Shown here: positions 12,049 to 22,927 of the stretch, one piece after another
How the letters are laid out: each line of letters begins with the position of its first letter
Numbering within the stretch: the first letter of the stretch is position 1
From: Bimuria novae-zelandiae CBS 107.79
Lineage: Eukaryota > Ascomycota > Dothideomycetes > Pleosporales > Didymosphaeriaceae
Direction: 5' to 3'
DNA: 64,000 bases
Assembly (NCBI GenBank): GCA_010015655.1
Contig: ML976708.1
Coordinates: 225,213-289,212, forward strand
The notes under the pieces: model-generated
What the model was told of the DNA's origin: nothing
Databases searched by the model: none
What the model saw: the letters and a program-made list of their open reading frames with translations, nothing else
Position numbers and translations under genes: made by a program

Positions 12049-14720
12049 TTATCCACCTGAACCATCTACTTCTGGCATAGCATCTGACGCCGATCTCTTA
12101 GCTCCAGCCGCCGTATTTGAACTCGTACCGGAAGAACCTGCGCCGCCTTTTCCATACAAGTTGCCAAAAGTCTTCTTCCAGGCGTCAAACAGTGGGTAAC
12201 TGCCTTCAATTGCAGCCGTAGTCTTCTCTTCAACAATTCTATATGACATCAGTACATGTGTCTCCAGCTCCAACGTGTTAAAATGGCCACTTAGCCGGAA
12301 GGTAGATACTGTTTCATCGTCTTGTTGCGGACGTCTTGACACTTCATCATCGCGCTGATGTGCAACTCTTGGCCGATTTTCCACGTTTCCATGACCTCTT
12401 CGTCCTCCTTTATTCTGGCCAGATACCCTGCGAACCCGATCTTGTTCGTAGTCTCGCCTCTCTGGTGCACGAAGCGCTCTTCCAAGTCATTCAGCTCTTC
12501 TTCGCGCGCTGCGAAAAGGCTAAGCATTTTTTGGTTCCATTTCCGATACTGGCGTGCATAGCTTTCCATGCGACCGAAATAGTCGTTGGTAGAGGCTGGG
12601 TCGAGCTTGGTCGGCACCTTAGGCGCGATGGGGACTTCCGGATTCTTCAGCTTCTGTGCTGTGTTGGGTTTTGTCGGGTGATTATGGGAGGCCCCAGACT
12701 TGAAAGGCAAGGTGTCTTTGAGCTCGTCTAAGCCCAATCCACGATTCGTAGCAGGGAGGAACGGTGCTACATTGCCCAATTCAGCTGCTAGCCCATCGAG
12801 ACCTGGAGCAGGGGCTTTGTCAGCTGAAGCAGGAGATGGAGCCGTGGCAGTACCGTTTGGTGCGGTGGTTGCCCCGGTGGCTTTTGCATTCTCTGGCGCT
12901 GCTGCTGAAGCAGAAGCCGGCGCAGTTTTCGACTTCCCCAGCGAAGGACTGTCTTCGTCGACGTCCATCGCATCACCACCAACGTCTTCAGCGAACGCCT
13001 GGTATTTCGGTTTCCTCTCTGACTGGTCTTCCTTGGTCGCGCTACTTTCAGGGACAACAGAACCCTTCCGAGCGGGATTTGGCCGCTTAGGAGCAGCAGA
13101 AGTACGCCGAGGCGATGTTTCTTTGGTTTGCGTCGTCACCGGATAAGCAAAACTTGGCTCTTTGAAATAACCAGTCCAAGCGTCAGGGTCAAATTTGGCA
13201 GTATGGGGTGCAGAATTGTTCCCGCTTGAAAACGTGGTCTGCGTGTTCAGCGGTGGCGCATATGGTTGATGACCCGGTGGAAGACCCGGTGGCGGACCTG
13301 GCACCTGGGTGGAAGACTGAGCGAAAGACGATGGAGGCGGAGGTGGTTGCGATTGACCCGAAAAGTTTTGTTTGTCAGTTCCTGGGCGTTGAGCCGGTCT
13401 GCCACGGGAAGGTGACGTGCGCCCTCGGCTTGGGCCTCCTTTTTGCGGAGCGAAGTAGTCCGGCTTGCCTTCGAATTTTCCTGTCCACGCCCCAGGTGAA
13501 AACTTCATGTTAATGCTTTCTTCACTCTTGCTTTTGAACGCGTTGGGCGAAGCGCCGTTGGTCTGCTGTGCATTTTGGCGTGGTGTGCCAAATATGCCTT
13601 GGCCTGAATTGGACTGTTGTCGTGGTGAGTCCTTAGGCGGAGGTGGAACATGGGGCTTCCTGGGTGTGCTGCGCACTTCCTCTTCGTCCTCATCGCTGCT
13701 TGACACGTACTTTGGGAATGGGTCCTTTTTCGTGGGTCCGCTGTATGATGCCCGCTGTCGATGTCCCGAGTCAGAATAAAATCCCGGATCTGCAGACGAG
13801 CCAGGCCGATGGGTAGGCGAGTTGCGAACGCTGGCAGATCTGCCGACACCTTCTCCAAACATCGATGTACGTTCTCCTGACTTGGTCGAGAAGTACGGTG
13901 TGCGAACGCGGTTAGCCTCCGCAAACGGTACATCTTCGGTCATGTCTTCATCGAGCGGAGATGGCCTTGGTCGCTCGTAATTGGAGCGATATGCCGAGCG
14001 CGCCTGGCCTTCGTCTGCCCCGGTAGAGCTGGGGTCAAAGCCTTTCTTGCCCGCCGATGGCATTCGTGTGCTCTGGCTACGACCAAAAGGTGTGCCATTT
14101 GGGTTGTTTGCATTGGCTGGATTGGCAGGGTTCGGTCTCGGCTGCTCCGCTCGTGGCTGCTTCATCTTCTGCCAGGCAGTGAATACATTCGCCTTGGCGC
14201 CTGCATCGTTTCGCCGACCCGCAAAAGGTTGTTCCGGCTTCTTTGCAGTCGGTGGTGTCCTGAAATTGCTGCCTGTGAAACGATCTGCGCCTGCTCCGTT
14301 CGTGTACGTATTATGATGTTGCGGGGCAGGCCGTTGCGGGTTGGACTGAGGCTGAGGTCTCGGCGGAGGAGGACCACGATAGTACTGCCCACCAGTGGGG
14401 GTGCTCGTGTATGTGTTGCGAGGCGGCGGCGGTGGACGGTTTCGGGGCGTGTTCGGGGGGTGATACGGCGGCATATTCATGCTTCTGAACTTCTTCCTCT
14501 CCGCATCGTATTTCGCTCGCTGCTGCGGGTCGCTCAGGACCTCGTGCGCAGCCTGGATCTGCTGAAATTTCGAGACCCATTGCTGCTCCTGCCCAGGGTG
14601 TCGGTCGGGATGGCACTCGAGTGCAAGCTTGCGGAAGGACTTGCGAATATCGTTGTCGCTGGCGGTTGCAGGAATGCTCAGATCTGCATAGTAATTGCGA
14701 GTAACATCGATCTTCGCCAT
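12049..14720 (-). CDS. J-domain (DnaJ-type) co-chaperone, long disordered protein
   Basis: Exons 14720-12310 and 12238-12049, joined across a 71-bp GTATCT...ATAG intron (phase 2), give 866 aa. Residues about 8-75 are a J domain with the HPD tripeptide at 37-39, which stimulates Hsp70 ATPase activity. The middle (about 80-660) is Pro/Gly/Ser-rich and low complexity, and the C-terminal 150 residues return to charged helices. The last intron was found because the frame after the acceptor continues in matching style (SYPLFDAWKKTFGNLYG) and ends at a TAA at 12049. Without splicing the frame stops after four extra codons at 12291, giving 809 aa. The J domain is firm; the specific Hsp70 partner and compartment are unknown. 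No signal or membrane segment is present. Confidence 0.82.
12239..12309 (-). other. Terminal intron of the J-protein gene
   Basis: GTATCT donor, ACTGAT branch-like motif about 10 nt before the ATAG acceptor. Retention leads to a near-immediate stop, so the transcript could encode two C-termini differing by about 60 residues. Confidence 0.6.
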
Positions 14721-15596
14721 GTTGACAGGAACGGTCGAGGGGAGAGTATAGAGGGTGCGTAAGGTCTAAAAGACCGTGTTTAGTCGATTCCTGCAACAGG
14801 CAGACGCTGTGGCCCTGCGTCGAGGGTTGACCTTTCACTGTTTTGTTTAGGCGTTGGGAGGCGAAGTCACTCAGATGACGACCCGTGCGCGTGCTTGCGC
14901 ATTGTACGCGAGTGAACCTGGTTCGAAAAGTGCGCGGCGGTTGAGTGTCACGAGCGTCGCATGTCGGGAGAGGTGAAGAACACGGGAACAGTCGTCGTGG
15001 GACGCGGAAGCGCACCAACTGCTCGTTGGCCTGGCGTCGAGCTGCTGTGTTTTGGGCGGGGCCAAGGTCAGCAAAGGTCCGCCAAAGGAGTAGCGCTAAG
15101 GACAACCAGTAAGGGCTGCTGCAGTGTGTGCGTGCTGGAATTATCGAAAATACGCCTAACTTTGCTTGACAATGCGACGTTGTGAGCGATTGTTGCTGCC
15201 TTCCGACGTTGGGCTTTCACTGTTCCGTTGCCTGCAAAACAACGTGCACTGACGTCGCGATTTAACCATGTTTGGCACCCACTTACAGCCATCCATGCAA
15301 GTACCGGTGAGCGAATATCGGATACGATTTATTGTACTCACTTCGAGGCAGACAGCACGGAAATACAGCACACCTCACGAACGGCGTCATAACGAGAAAA
15401 CGCACATCAGGGATTCAAATATGAGGGTATCGAAAATCGTGAACTCGTTTGAATCCATTTTGACGTCCTGGTTGCCCGCCATCAGATCAGACCAGGGAAA
15501 CTATAGAGCCTTGAACAGCTTTTCCATGCACACCAACCCACTCGCTCGAAAAGATTGAACATGCGTTCCACCAAGCACGAAGAAGCCTCAACGCAT
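14721..15596. other. Intergenic, 0.9 kb
   Basis: Holds the promoter of the J-protein gene and the 3' flank of RPL15. No further gene, RNA or repeat seen. Confidence 0.5.
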
Positions 15597-16441
15597 CTAG
15601 CGGTAACGCCAGAGGGAGAGGGTGTTGTGCCTCTTCCAGGTCTTCCTCCTGCCGGCAGTGGTCTTGTTGTATCCGTGTCCCTTGCCCAGACCGCGGCTCT
15701 TCTTGCCGGTGGCAGTGAGACCGCGGCTCTCGCGGTGCTTGTGGACAGGCTTCACGATCCAGTTGATGCGGGGGTCGCGGCGGATAGCCTTGTGGGAGGG
15801 GTCAACGAGAATGACTTCGTAGTACTTGTAGGTCGAGTCCTGGTTGATCCAGTAGGAGTTGAGGACGCGGAGGTTGGCGCAGCGGCGGCCGACACGCTCC
15901 TCAGCGGTGGACTTGAGGGAGCGCTGGTACTTGAGCTGGTTCACACCCTGGTTGGTGGGCTTGCCTGTTGCGGGGTTAGGGATCGATCTTCATGTACAGC
16001 ATGTATGAACATACCATAGGTGGCACCCCTAAAAGGCAACGTTAGCAATTGTTTAAGAGAGCGAAGTATACCGCAATACGTACTTGGGAACGGGCTTCTT
16101 GCGACCTCCACGGCGCACGCGGATGCGGTAGATAACGTAGCCCTGTTTGGCCTTGTACCCAAGACGGCGGGCCTTGTCGGGGCGCGAAGGGCGGCTAGCA
16201 CGATGGATGACCTTGAGCTGGCGAAGCTATTGATGTACTCTCAGCTAAGTTCAACGAGTAACATCAATTGAGACTTGGGGTCTCAGGGGAAATTGTGGTT
16301 CATACCTCCCAGCACTATTCAAAGTTAGCGAAATCTTCAACATCACGACTGGGCGATACATACGCGAACGCGCATCAAGAAGCGCATCATGTCCGACTGC
16401 TTCTTCTTTTGAAGCTCCTCGACATACTTGAGGGCACCCAT
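15597..16441 (-). CDS. RPL15: 60S ribosomal protein eL15
   Basis: Five exons: 16441-16364, 16314-16306, 16226-16084, 16028-16015 and 15964-15597, giving 203 aa, the usual length of eL15. The protein starts [19 protein letters not shown] and ends NTLSLWRYR, and matches eukaryotic eL15 along its whole length, including the [20 protein letters not shown] region. eL15 is an essential large-subunit protein buried in 25S rRNA. Exon 2 is only 9 nt (Cys-Trp-Glu, phase 0), and exon 4 only 14 nt, needed to restore the conserved [13 protein letters not shown] segment. Introns are 49, 79, 55 and 50 bp, all GT...AG. The single long frame seen without splicing (15597-15944) lacks the first 88 residues. Confidence 0.95.
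16015..16028 (-). other. RPL15: 14-nt micro-exon of RPL15
   Basis: GGGTGCCACCTATG between a TTTTAG acceptor and a GTATGT donor. It supplies the last base of Lys, then Gly-Ala-Thr-Tyr and the first base of Gly, restoring the conserved KGATYGKPT of eL15 across two introns. Confidence 0.85.
16306..16314 (-). other. RPL15: 9-nt micro-exon of RPL15
   Basis: Reads TGC TGG GAG between an upstream ...AATAG acceptor and a GTATGA donor. The encoded Cys-Trp-Glu is exactly what filamentous-fungal eL15 has between RVR and LRQL, so skipping it would delete three conserved residues in frame. Confidence 0.85.
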
Positions 16442-16838
16442 CTTGACTGGTTGTGCTGTGGTGTTAGTAGGTTGGCGGGTTGGGTGTGTCGATTGCTCGG
16501 CAAAGAGCGAGGCGAGCGAAATTCGTTGTGTGGTAGCTGACTAACCAAACTCTTGGCGCTATAACGCGCTAGCGATGCGCTGCTAACATTTGAAATAGAA
16601 GGCATTCTAAAGGAAAGCCGAAGAGGAGAGAAAAATTATCGAATGGAGATGGCCTGATTTTGGACACATGTGTGCGTGTCTGAATAGCATCGGGGCAGTT
16701 CTGTATGCGCTCCCTCAATGCATCCTGGCGCTCGCCAACCTGCTTAAGTACCCACACTGAAGGGAGCGGCACCTTTCTTGTTTCCAGAGGATCCATCGAC
16801 TGCGTAACGCTTTTTCCAGCGTACAAAGATATCTCATC
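16442..16838. other. RPL15 promoter region, 397 bp
   Basis: Lies between RPL15 and the 3' end of the co-oriented coiled-coil gene. No distinct box could be assigned with confidence. Confidence 0.4.
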
Positions 16839-17622
16839 TCAGCGCGCATCCTTGGGAAGACCCTTGACCATTCGCTTGACGCCCCTCTCTGCGTATCGCA
16901 GTCCGTCCCGCAGCTCCATGTTCAATTCCTCTTGTACACCAATCCCCTTCTCTCCCTCCTCCTCAGCATCCTCAGCATCAGGATACAAGACTTTCTTGAC
17001 ATTCCTCACTGCCGTCTTGTGGCCTAGCTTGAGGAGCCTCTCCGTTTCTTCCACATCCTTCATCCACTTCTCCGTGACTGGCTTCTTGTTGTCTCCAGCC
17101 ATGTCCTCGATAATCGCATCAAGATTGCGGTATTCGGATAGCATGCTCCGACAAGCTGCATCCACCTTGATGACTGAACTGTGGGAAGCATTACCAACTA
17201 TCCTGGTACCGGGAAAGGCCGATGGCTGGCGACGCGTTGGCGTGCTGGGCTTTGTGAGGGCTTCGGCGATGAGGCTGGAGATTTCGTTCCGGCGACGAAC
17301 ATCGTTTTGCTCGCTGCAGCCACGAACGTCGTCAGCGTTACGTCCAAAGAGTTATGCGGAAGTGGTCTGGGACTTACGCCTGCTGAAGGCGCTGTTGTAA
17401 CAACGCTTTTAGGTCCTTCTTGCGGGATCTGACCTTCTCTTGAAACTTGTTGAACTCTTCATCATCCCCTGTTAGTTGCTCAAAGTGCGAGATAAGCGCT
17501 TGCATCTGCCTGTTCTGTTGTCAGTCCGATATTTCCACGTAGTGTCCGCGCTTGATGTACTGGCTTTCCGTCGTCGGTTTCCGCTGGTCTGCTGCGCCCT
17601 TGTTCAGGCGTCCACGCTGCAT
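16839..17622 (-). CDS. Coiled-coil protein of unknown function
   Basis: Exons 17622-17561, 17509-17378 and 17313-16839, introns of 51 and 64 bp (both phase 2), give 222 aa. I do not recognise a family. The product is strongly helical and charged: residues about 22-85 (MQALISHFEQLTGDDEEF... to RRRNEISSLIAEAL) and 125-222 are predicted coiled coils separated by a short Pro/Thr linker. The C-terminus is basic (ERGVKRMVKGLPKDAR). The first intron was chosen because donor GTACAT, branch CTGAC and acceptor ACAG give an in-phase join and a sensible N-terminus. An alternative start is the internal ATG at 17505 (183 aa). No signal peptide or membrane segment; a structural or complex-subunit role is only a guess. 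Confidence 0.62.
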
Positions 17623-19278
17623 GCTGATCACAGGGACGATTGCTAAGTTGACGGCTTCAGTTATTACAGTTTTTAACCTGGTTGCGATGTGGTGTGGGGT
17701 TGATGAAGCGGCAGTGCTAGTTGGGAGGTTCGTTCGTTCCGTCCGTGACTAGACAGCGAAGGAAGGCACGATGGAGAGAGCACATCTGGCAATCGCTCGT
17801 CCCCAATACCCACTACTTAATCAACCCCCTAGCTATCTAGTTATTCTCAATATCGTTGGTTTAGCTTTTCCTGCACGTTCGGTTGCCCTCAAAATGTACA
17901 ACAAAGTGCCTAGTCCTATGCACATTGAAACGCATCCATTGCTGTCTTACTCACATCGTAGGTCTGTCTCGTCCCACACTTTAATATAGATCGTTAGTTA
18001 GCGTGTTACTGCAATTATTCTTGTGTTTTCCCTGTTTTCCCAATACACACTTGCTATACATAGACCGAACTAGCACCGCAAATCAGAATTAATAACCCGT
18101 CGAACGTCCGTATCCGTCCACGAGGACTCCAGGACTAAGTGCACTTCCTCAAAACCTATATTCGTTGCAACCCCTTCGTTACTATACCGAGATATACAAT
18201 GTGTATACAAAATCAGCAAACAGTCCCACACCCACCAACTCTTCGCTTCTCTTCTAAACCGCTCCTTCACAGCGTAGCACATCAGATAAGAGCGTGGACC
18301 CAAGAAAATCTTTTTGAGCCCATTCGCCTATGTGTGACCTCTGGCCGATATTACGTCCACTGGTGTCCTGTCCAATTACCGGTATCTGCCTCGTTTCCGC
18401 AGGTACCCTTCAGCTTGAGATGACAGTTCCGCTGTGGGTGGACCCTCTCATATATCGCCTACAATGCCCGATACTCGCGCCGGTTTGAAGCTGCGTCCCT
18501 TCCACTCACGGGTGTCTCTATCCAACCTAAAGTCCTCACCTTAATTCCGAGAATAGTATGATACGCCGTACTGGCGTAGAGCGCACTGGTTACAGCGCCT
18601 CATGTGTTTCCCCAGGCCCAGCGTCAGTGTCATGAATTTGCCGTATTCTCTCTCATGCACCATGCTTCCTCCAGCCCACCACAAGTACGCGATCCTAGCA
18701 CGCACGCCTCGACTCCGCAACCGCGCCTTGAACTTGCAGCACAGGAACATGCGCTGTGCTCGCACGTAGTCATGCTCACTTCCGCGTTGCCCCAAAAGTC
18801 GTTTCAAAATCGCTAATCTGCTTTTCTACTGTGTTTCTCTGCTCCGATGTGTCGTTTCCCAGTCCACGGCACGTCTCTCGCTCACCTGATGCTAGCACAT
18901 GGATTCATTGGATTGGGCACATATAGATGCTATTCCCCCAGAAACAGAGACGTCCACATACACCATCTCGCAAGTACCAACACAAAAAAACTCATCACTC
19001 GTTCTAGAAAAGCCACAAAGCACATTCACTGCTCTAGAGTACTTTAAATCTTAAACACACTACTCTACCCATAATCCCGCCCCGCGCTCCCCCTCTAAAA
19101 ACATCTGTCACTCCAATGCAATACCCATTCTCATACCCAGCCAAACCCAAAGCTACAATACATTACCCACGCTATGCGATACCAAGATGCCCATAAACGC
19201 TAGATGCTACAAAAATCCACATACGAAATCAAAAGAAGCCAAAACAGTACCAAGGAAATAAAAAGATGGGGTGGGGGC
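17623..19278. other. Intergenic, 1.7 kb
   Basis: Promoter of the coiled-coil gene on the left and 3' flank of the 1070-aa gene on the right. Short frames only; nothing recognisable on either strand. The right part is A/C-rich. Confidence 0.45.
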
Positions 19279-19620
19279 TCAATGCATAACCGACGAGCGC
19301 CACCGATCAATCGCATCCCTTTGGCGCGGATCCATCGGCGGCTCCATCATCACCGTGCCCATAGGCTGCTGCAAGCCCATCATCTGCGGGTTCATCATCC
19401 CCACGCCCATCGGCGGTAGATTAACCATCGACGAGTGCCGCATGCCAGGCATACCCATAGCGCCCATCTGCGGATACGGCATGCCTGGCATACCCATCAT
19501 TTGTGGGGGCATCATGCCCATCTGCATGCCCATCATCTGCTGCGGCATCATCGGGAAGCCGTTCATTCCGTTCATGCCCACCATCGGCATGGGCTGAGAT
19601 TGTGGGAAATACGGCTCGCG
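19279..19620 (-). repeat. Met/Pro/Gly-coding imprecise repeat
   Basis: On the minus strand this stretch is dominated by ATG, CCN and GGN codons in short irregular repeats, producing the Met-rich tail of the 1070-aa protein. The plus strand shows the matching CAT/CCC pattern. Confidence 0.6.
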
Positions 19621-22491
19621 CTGGCCGCCGAGGAGGTTGACCGACGACATGGAGGCGTTGGGCATAGCGGTGCCGGGCAGCGTGGGCGCGGGCGCAGACC
19701 TCGGCATCGCGGCACCCGTGCCGGCCATCTTCTCTTTGTACGCTTGGATCTTTGCGCCGATGGGCTGGTCCTCCGCTGCTTTGCCGACGCCGTCGCCGAG
19801 GAGTGGCTGATCAAGGACATGTGAGGAGACACGGTGGTGCATGTCCATGCGCGAGACGCGGCGACGCTCTTGCTTGACTGCGTTCTGGTGCAGGAGCGAG
19901 CCCGCGGGGAGGGCAGAGAGGAGCTGTTCGTCTGAGACCTTGCGGGCGGAGTTGTTCGGGTCGATTGGGTGCGCGCCGAGGACGTCGGCCATGGACATGG
20001 AAGCGCGGAGAGGAGGATGGCTGTCGTGGGGGTTGACGTCGCCTCTTGCCAAGGCTTCGGCCTGTAGACGTGCTCGTCGTTCGCCGAGAGTTTCTTCTTC
20101 GCCCTCCTTCGCGGGCGGTGCTGCGGGCTTTGATTTTTCCTCTTCGTTGACACCGAATTGGCTCATCAGCTCGGTGGAGAAATCGGCGCTGAAGGTGCTC
20201 TTCCGGACATCCGTAATGACGTCGTCGAGGGCATGCTGGTCCTTCATGCGACGCATGCGCTGAGCGAGGGTTTCGCCTTCGTCTTCTTCAGACTCGGCCT
20301 GTGGCGTTGCAGATGCTGGAACAGCGAGATGTGACTGACCAGGGTTGTTGAACTCGTTCAATTGCGTATTTCGTTTTGCCGGATCCACAGGCTTCGCATT
20401 GCGGTTCCCACCTAGGAGACGCGCTCGCCTTGCGCTAAGAGGCTCATTGTTCTCTATCTCGCGCTGAGCGATCAACCCCAGCGGTCGATCCCAATCATCT
20501 TTGACGGGTGCGCCTGGCCTCTTGTTCACCAGACCCTCACGGCCGGGAAATAACATCCCTAGCGGAACATCGTCATCGGAAGAGGCGTCCTCATCCTCGG
20601 GAGCCTGCGCCTCCCAAGCGAGATTGACCTTCTTCTTCAGACGCTTCTGTTTTTCGATTTCTGCTACAGCGTCAAGCTCTAACAAAGTGGAGTGCATCCC
20701 GTTCGGGAAGGCTGTAGCCGCAGTGAGGTTGCGGGTCTTTTGCTGGGCTTTCCGCATTTGGAGCTCAGCAAGTAAAGTCGTTGGAGCGCCAAAGAATTGT
20801 TCTTCCGGCTGCTCCTCTGCGTCGGATTCTTCTTCGTCGTCTATCGCATGTTCGTGATCGCCATCAGCGGAGTGCGCTGCTTGCTCGTTGTCTGGATCAG
20901 GGCCCCTAGCGTCGGGATCATGGTGGTCCAGCTCCTCACCCAGGCTCATCCGGCCTTCGGTAGCACGAACTGTGAGTAGGTTTAGATCCGCTGAACTATT
21001 ACGTTTCTTGAGCTTGTTCAAAGCATCGCCATTGGAGTTCCGTCGCGTGTCGAGAAGATTCAACGAGCTTCGACTCTTGCGTGCCTCGACCTTATCGAGC
21101 TCGTTCGCTTTAGAGCCGGTACGCTTGTGTTGCTTCTTTTCCTGACCGTAGATGTCGTCACCCACGTGCCCAGCATACGGATGGTCAGTGAAGGCGGAGA
21201 CAGGGGCATGGGCAGACGCTTCAAGGATATTGTCCAGCGTATCCCGAGCCGAGTCACCCTTCACTTCGAACTCCTGGACAGGGGCAGGTGCGTCGAAGAA
21301 TACACTCGCCCGTAGTGTAGGGGGCAGATTAGCCAGGTTTCGGCTCTTCCGGTTCGCCTTTGGAGATATTGGTTCTGGGCCTGCTCCAGAGAGCCAAGGC
21401 GCAGACTTTCGGTTCTCGTTTTGCATTGATTCTAGAATCTGAGTGCGACGCTTGGCTTGCACATTCGTATTTGGCACTTTGGAGAGTCTCTGAGGGAGAT
21501 TGAGCATTCGTGGGACTGGTGCCGGGTAGTACACCATGCCATCATCAGGAGGAGGCGCCCCTTGAGGTGGTAGGTCTGGCGCCGACTTTAGCATCGAGGA
21601 GTCTCGACTTCCATTATTGCCGAGGTTAGGAAGCGGTTCGTCCTCCGGCACCGTATCTGGAGCATGTGTACCGTCAAAGTCATGCCACAATGTACGCAAC
21701 TTGTGGGTGGTGTCGGTCGAGGCGGCGGTGGGAGGTCGATCGGGAAGGTCCGCGTGATTGTAGTAGGAAGCTCGCTGCTGCTGCTCATGCTGCTGCTGCT
21801 CGTAGCCATCGGCGAGGATGACGCTGTTGCGGAGTTCTTGCTGGAGCTCGTTGGCGATCTCGTCGTATTCACGCGTGAAAGATGAGACGGAACGGGCTCG
21901 TTCGTGCTGCGATGCGCTATCACGCCGCGGTGGAGACGGCGAGGCCGGATGCTCCTCGATCCGCTCCATGGCCTCTTCTTCCTCGTCCACGCGCGTGATC
22001 TGGTGGTCTAGGCGTGACGCTTTTGAGTTAGACCGCTGCCGTTGCAGTGCGACAGGTTGTGACGTGCTCGAACGAAGAGAACCGGTCGGCGAGGCCATGT
22101 AACCCCCTGGTGAATAACCGCCCCAGCGCGCGGTACCGTTGACATCCACAATCGAGTTCGTAAACGAGCTGGTCGAGGCGCCGCGACTCCGCGTGCCGAC
22201 GAGTCGTATGGGCTCCGGCTCCTCAGCCACAGACGCGGACAGGAGGGAGGATCGGCGGCTGTCAGACAGTTTTTGCTCGTTGTGCAATTTCCGTATCTCT
22301 TCTCCCAGGTCGGAGCCCTTTTCGCTCATGCGCTCTGCGTGCTCCTCCAGGCGCTCGATGTTGCCAATGTAAGCCCCTTGGATAGCCTGCAGGTCGGGCG
22401 TCGGGTGCTGGAGATCTGGCGAGGTGCTGCTCTCAGCAGCGCGGAAAGGAACCGGTGTCGGCTGAGCCAACGCCGTTGGAGAGGTGGCCAT
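19279..22491 (-). CDS. Large low-complexity fungal protein with Met/Pro/Gly-rich tail
   Basis: Single exon, 1070 aa from the ATG at 22491 (MATSPTALAQP); a longer frame begins only with TTG. I do not recognise a named family. Residues about 35-75 form a short coiled coil, and the centre is Ser/Arg/Asp/Glu-rich with several LxARRxRL-type basic helices (ETLGERRARLQAE, EPLSARRARLLGG). There are acidic runs and a conserved-looking block TTLLAELQMRKAQQK. The last ~110 residues are built from repeats of Met, Pro, Gly and Gln (MMGMQMGMM, MPGMPYPQMG), ending in a compact DRWRSSVMH. No signal, membrane segment or catalytic motif is visible. Composition suggests a scaffold or condensate-prone cytoplasmic protein, an inference only. 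It is divergent from the TFIP11-like gene with 436 bp between starts. Confidence 0.72.
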   Translation of the reverse strand: MATSPTALAQPTPVPFRAAESSTSPDLQHPTPDLQAIQGAYIGNIERLEEHAERMSEKGSDLGEEIRKLHNEQKLSDSRRSSLLSASVAEEPEPIRLVGTRSRGASTSSFTNSIVDVNGTARWGGYSPGGYMASPTGSLRSSTSQPVALQRQRSNSKASRLDHQITRVDEEEEAMERIEEHPASPSPPRRDSASQHERARSVSSFTREYDEIANELQQELRNSVILADGYEQQQHEQQQRASYYNHADLPDRPPTAASTDTTHKLRTLWHDFDGTHAPDTVPEDEPLPNLGNNGSRDSSMLKSAPDLPPQGAPPPDDGMVYYPAPVPRMLNLPQRLSKVPNTNVQAKRRTQILESMQNENRKSAPWLSGAGPEPISPKANRKSRNLANLPPTLRASVFFDAPAPVQEFEVKGDSARDTLDNILEASAHAPVSAFTDHPYAGHVGDDIYGQEKKQHKRTGSKANELDKVEARKSRSSLNLLDTRRNSNGDALNKLKKRNSSADLNLLTVRATEGRMSLGEELDHHDPDARGPDPDNEQAAHSADGDHEHAIDDEEESDAEEQPEEQFFGAPTTLLAELQMRKAQQKTRNLTAATAFPNGMHSTLLELDAVAEIEKQKRLKKKVNLAWEAQAPEDEDASSDDDVPLGMLFPGREGLVNKRPGAPVKDDWDRPLGLIAQREIENNEPLSARRARLLGGNRNAKPVDPAKRNTQLNEFNNPGQSHLAVPASATPQAESEEDEGETLAQRMRRMKDQHALDDVITDVRKSTFSADFSTELMSQFGVNEEEKSKPAAPPAKEGEEETLGERRARLQAEALARGDVNPHDSHPPLRASMSMADVLGAHPIDPNNSARKVSDEQLLSALPAGSLLHQNAVKQERRRVSRMDMHHRVSSHVLDQPLLGDGVGKAAEDQPIGAKIQAYKEKMAGTGAAMPRSAPAPTLPGTAMPNASMSSVNLLGGQREPYFPQSQPMPMVGMNGMNGFPMMPQQMMGMQMGMMPPQMMGMPGMPYPQMGAMGMPGMRHSSMVNLPPMGVGMMNPQMMGLQQPMGTVMMEPPMDPRQRDAIDRWRSSVMH

Positions 22492-22927
22492 GGCTTCTTT
22501 GCAAGGCGGAAAACCGCCCAATGTGTGCTCTGGTCGCGTGAAAGGGGAATGTTGATGCTCTATAGTATCACTGATATGCTCCCAGAATAGACGGCAGCTA
22601 TTGTCTGCTAATTAGGGGCCCCGGTCTTTCAACCGACCTTGGCATCACTTGACTATCTATTGATGCCTACGACACGCGCAAATGCAATAATTTTTCTCTC
22701 TCCAACACCTCACAAATCCACGATCCGCTTCACCACGCGACGCGACCCGTAAACCTAAGATACCGCTAAACACCCCGCGCGCCTGCGCCACAAGCTTTTG
22801 TTACTACCGCCATCGAGCTGTCTTGGACCAACGCGCTGTACCGGCATCGGCCGACTTACAGCTGAAGCTTTTGCGCCGACGCCCGTACCTTCGCCTGCTT
22901 CCTTGTGCGCCTGCACACGCGCCCATC
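22492..22927. other. Shared divergent promoter, 436 bp
   Basis: Separates the starts of the 1070-aa protein (-) and the G-patch splicing factor (+). A direct, compact head-to-head arrangement; no specific regulator site assigned. Confidence 0.45.

Noticed and set aside
11840..12199. 119-codon plus-strand frame with a signal-peptide-like stretch
   Set aside because: It is antisense to the last exon of the J-protein gene, whose minus-strand frame is supported by splice signals and style.
15597..15944. Single-exon 115-aa protein
   Set aside because: It is only the last exon of RPL15; the upstream four exons restore the full eL15.
16227..16305. C/D snoRNA in RPL15 intron 2
   Set aside because: TTGATGTT and CTGA resemble boxes C and D, but terminal stem and spacing are poor in a 79-nt intron.
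17503..17505. Internal ATG as start of the coiled-coil protein
   Set aside because: An upstream 62-nt exon joins in phase through a 51-bp intron with good branch and acceptor signals; kept only as an alternative.
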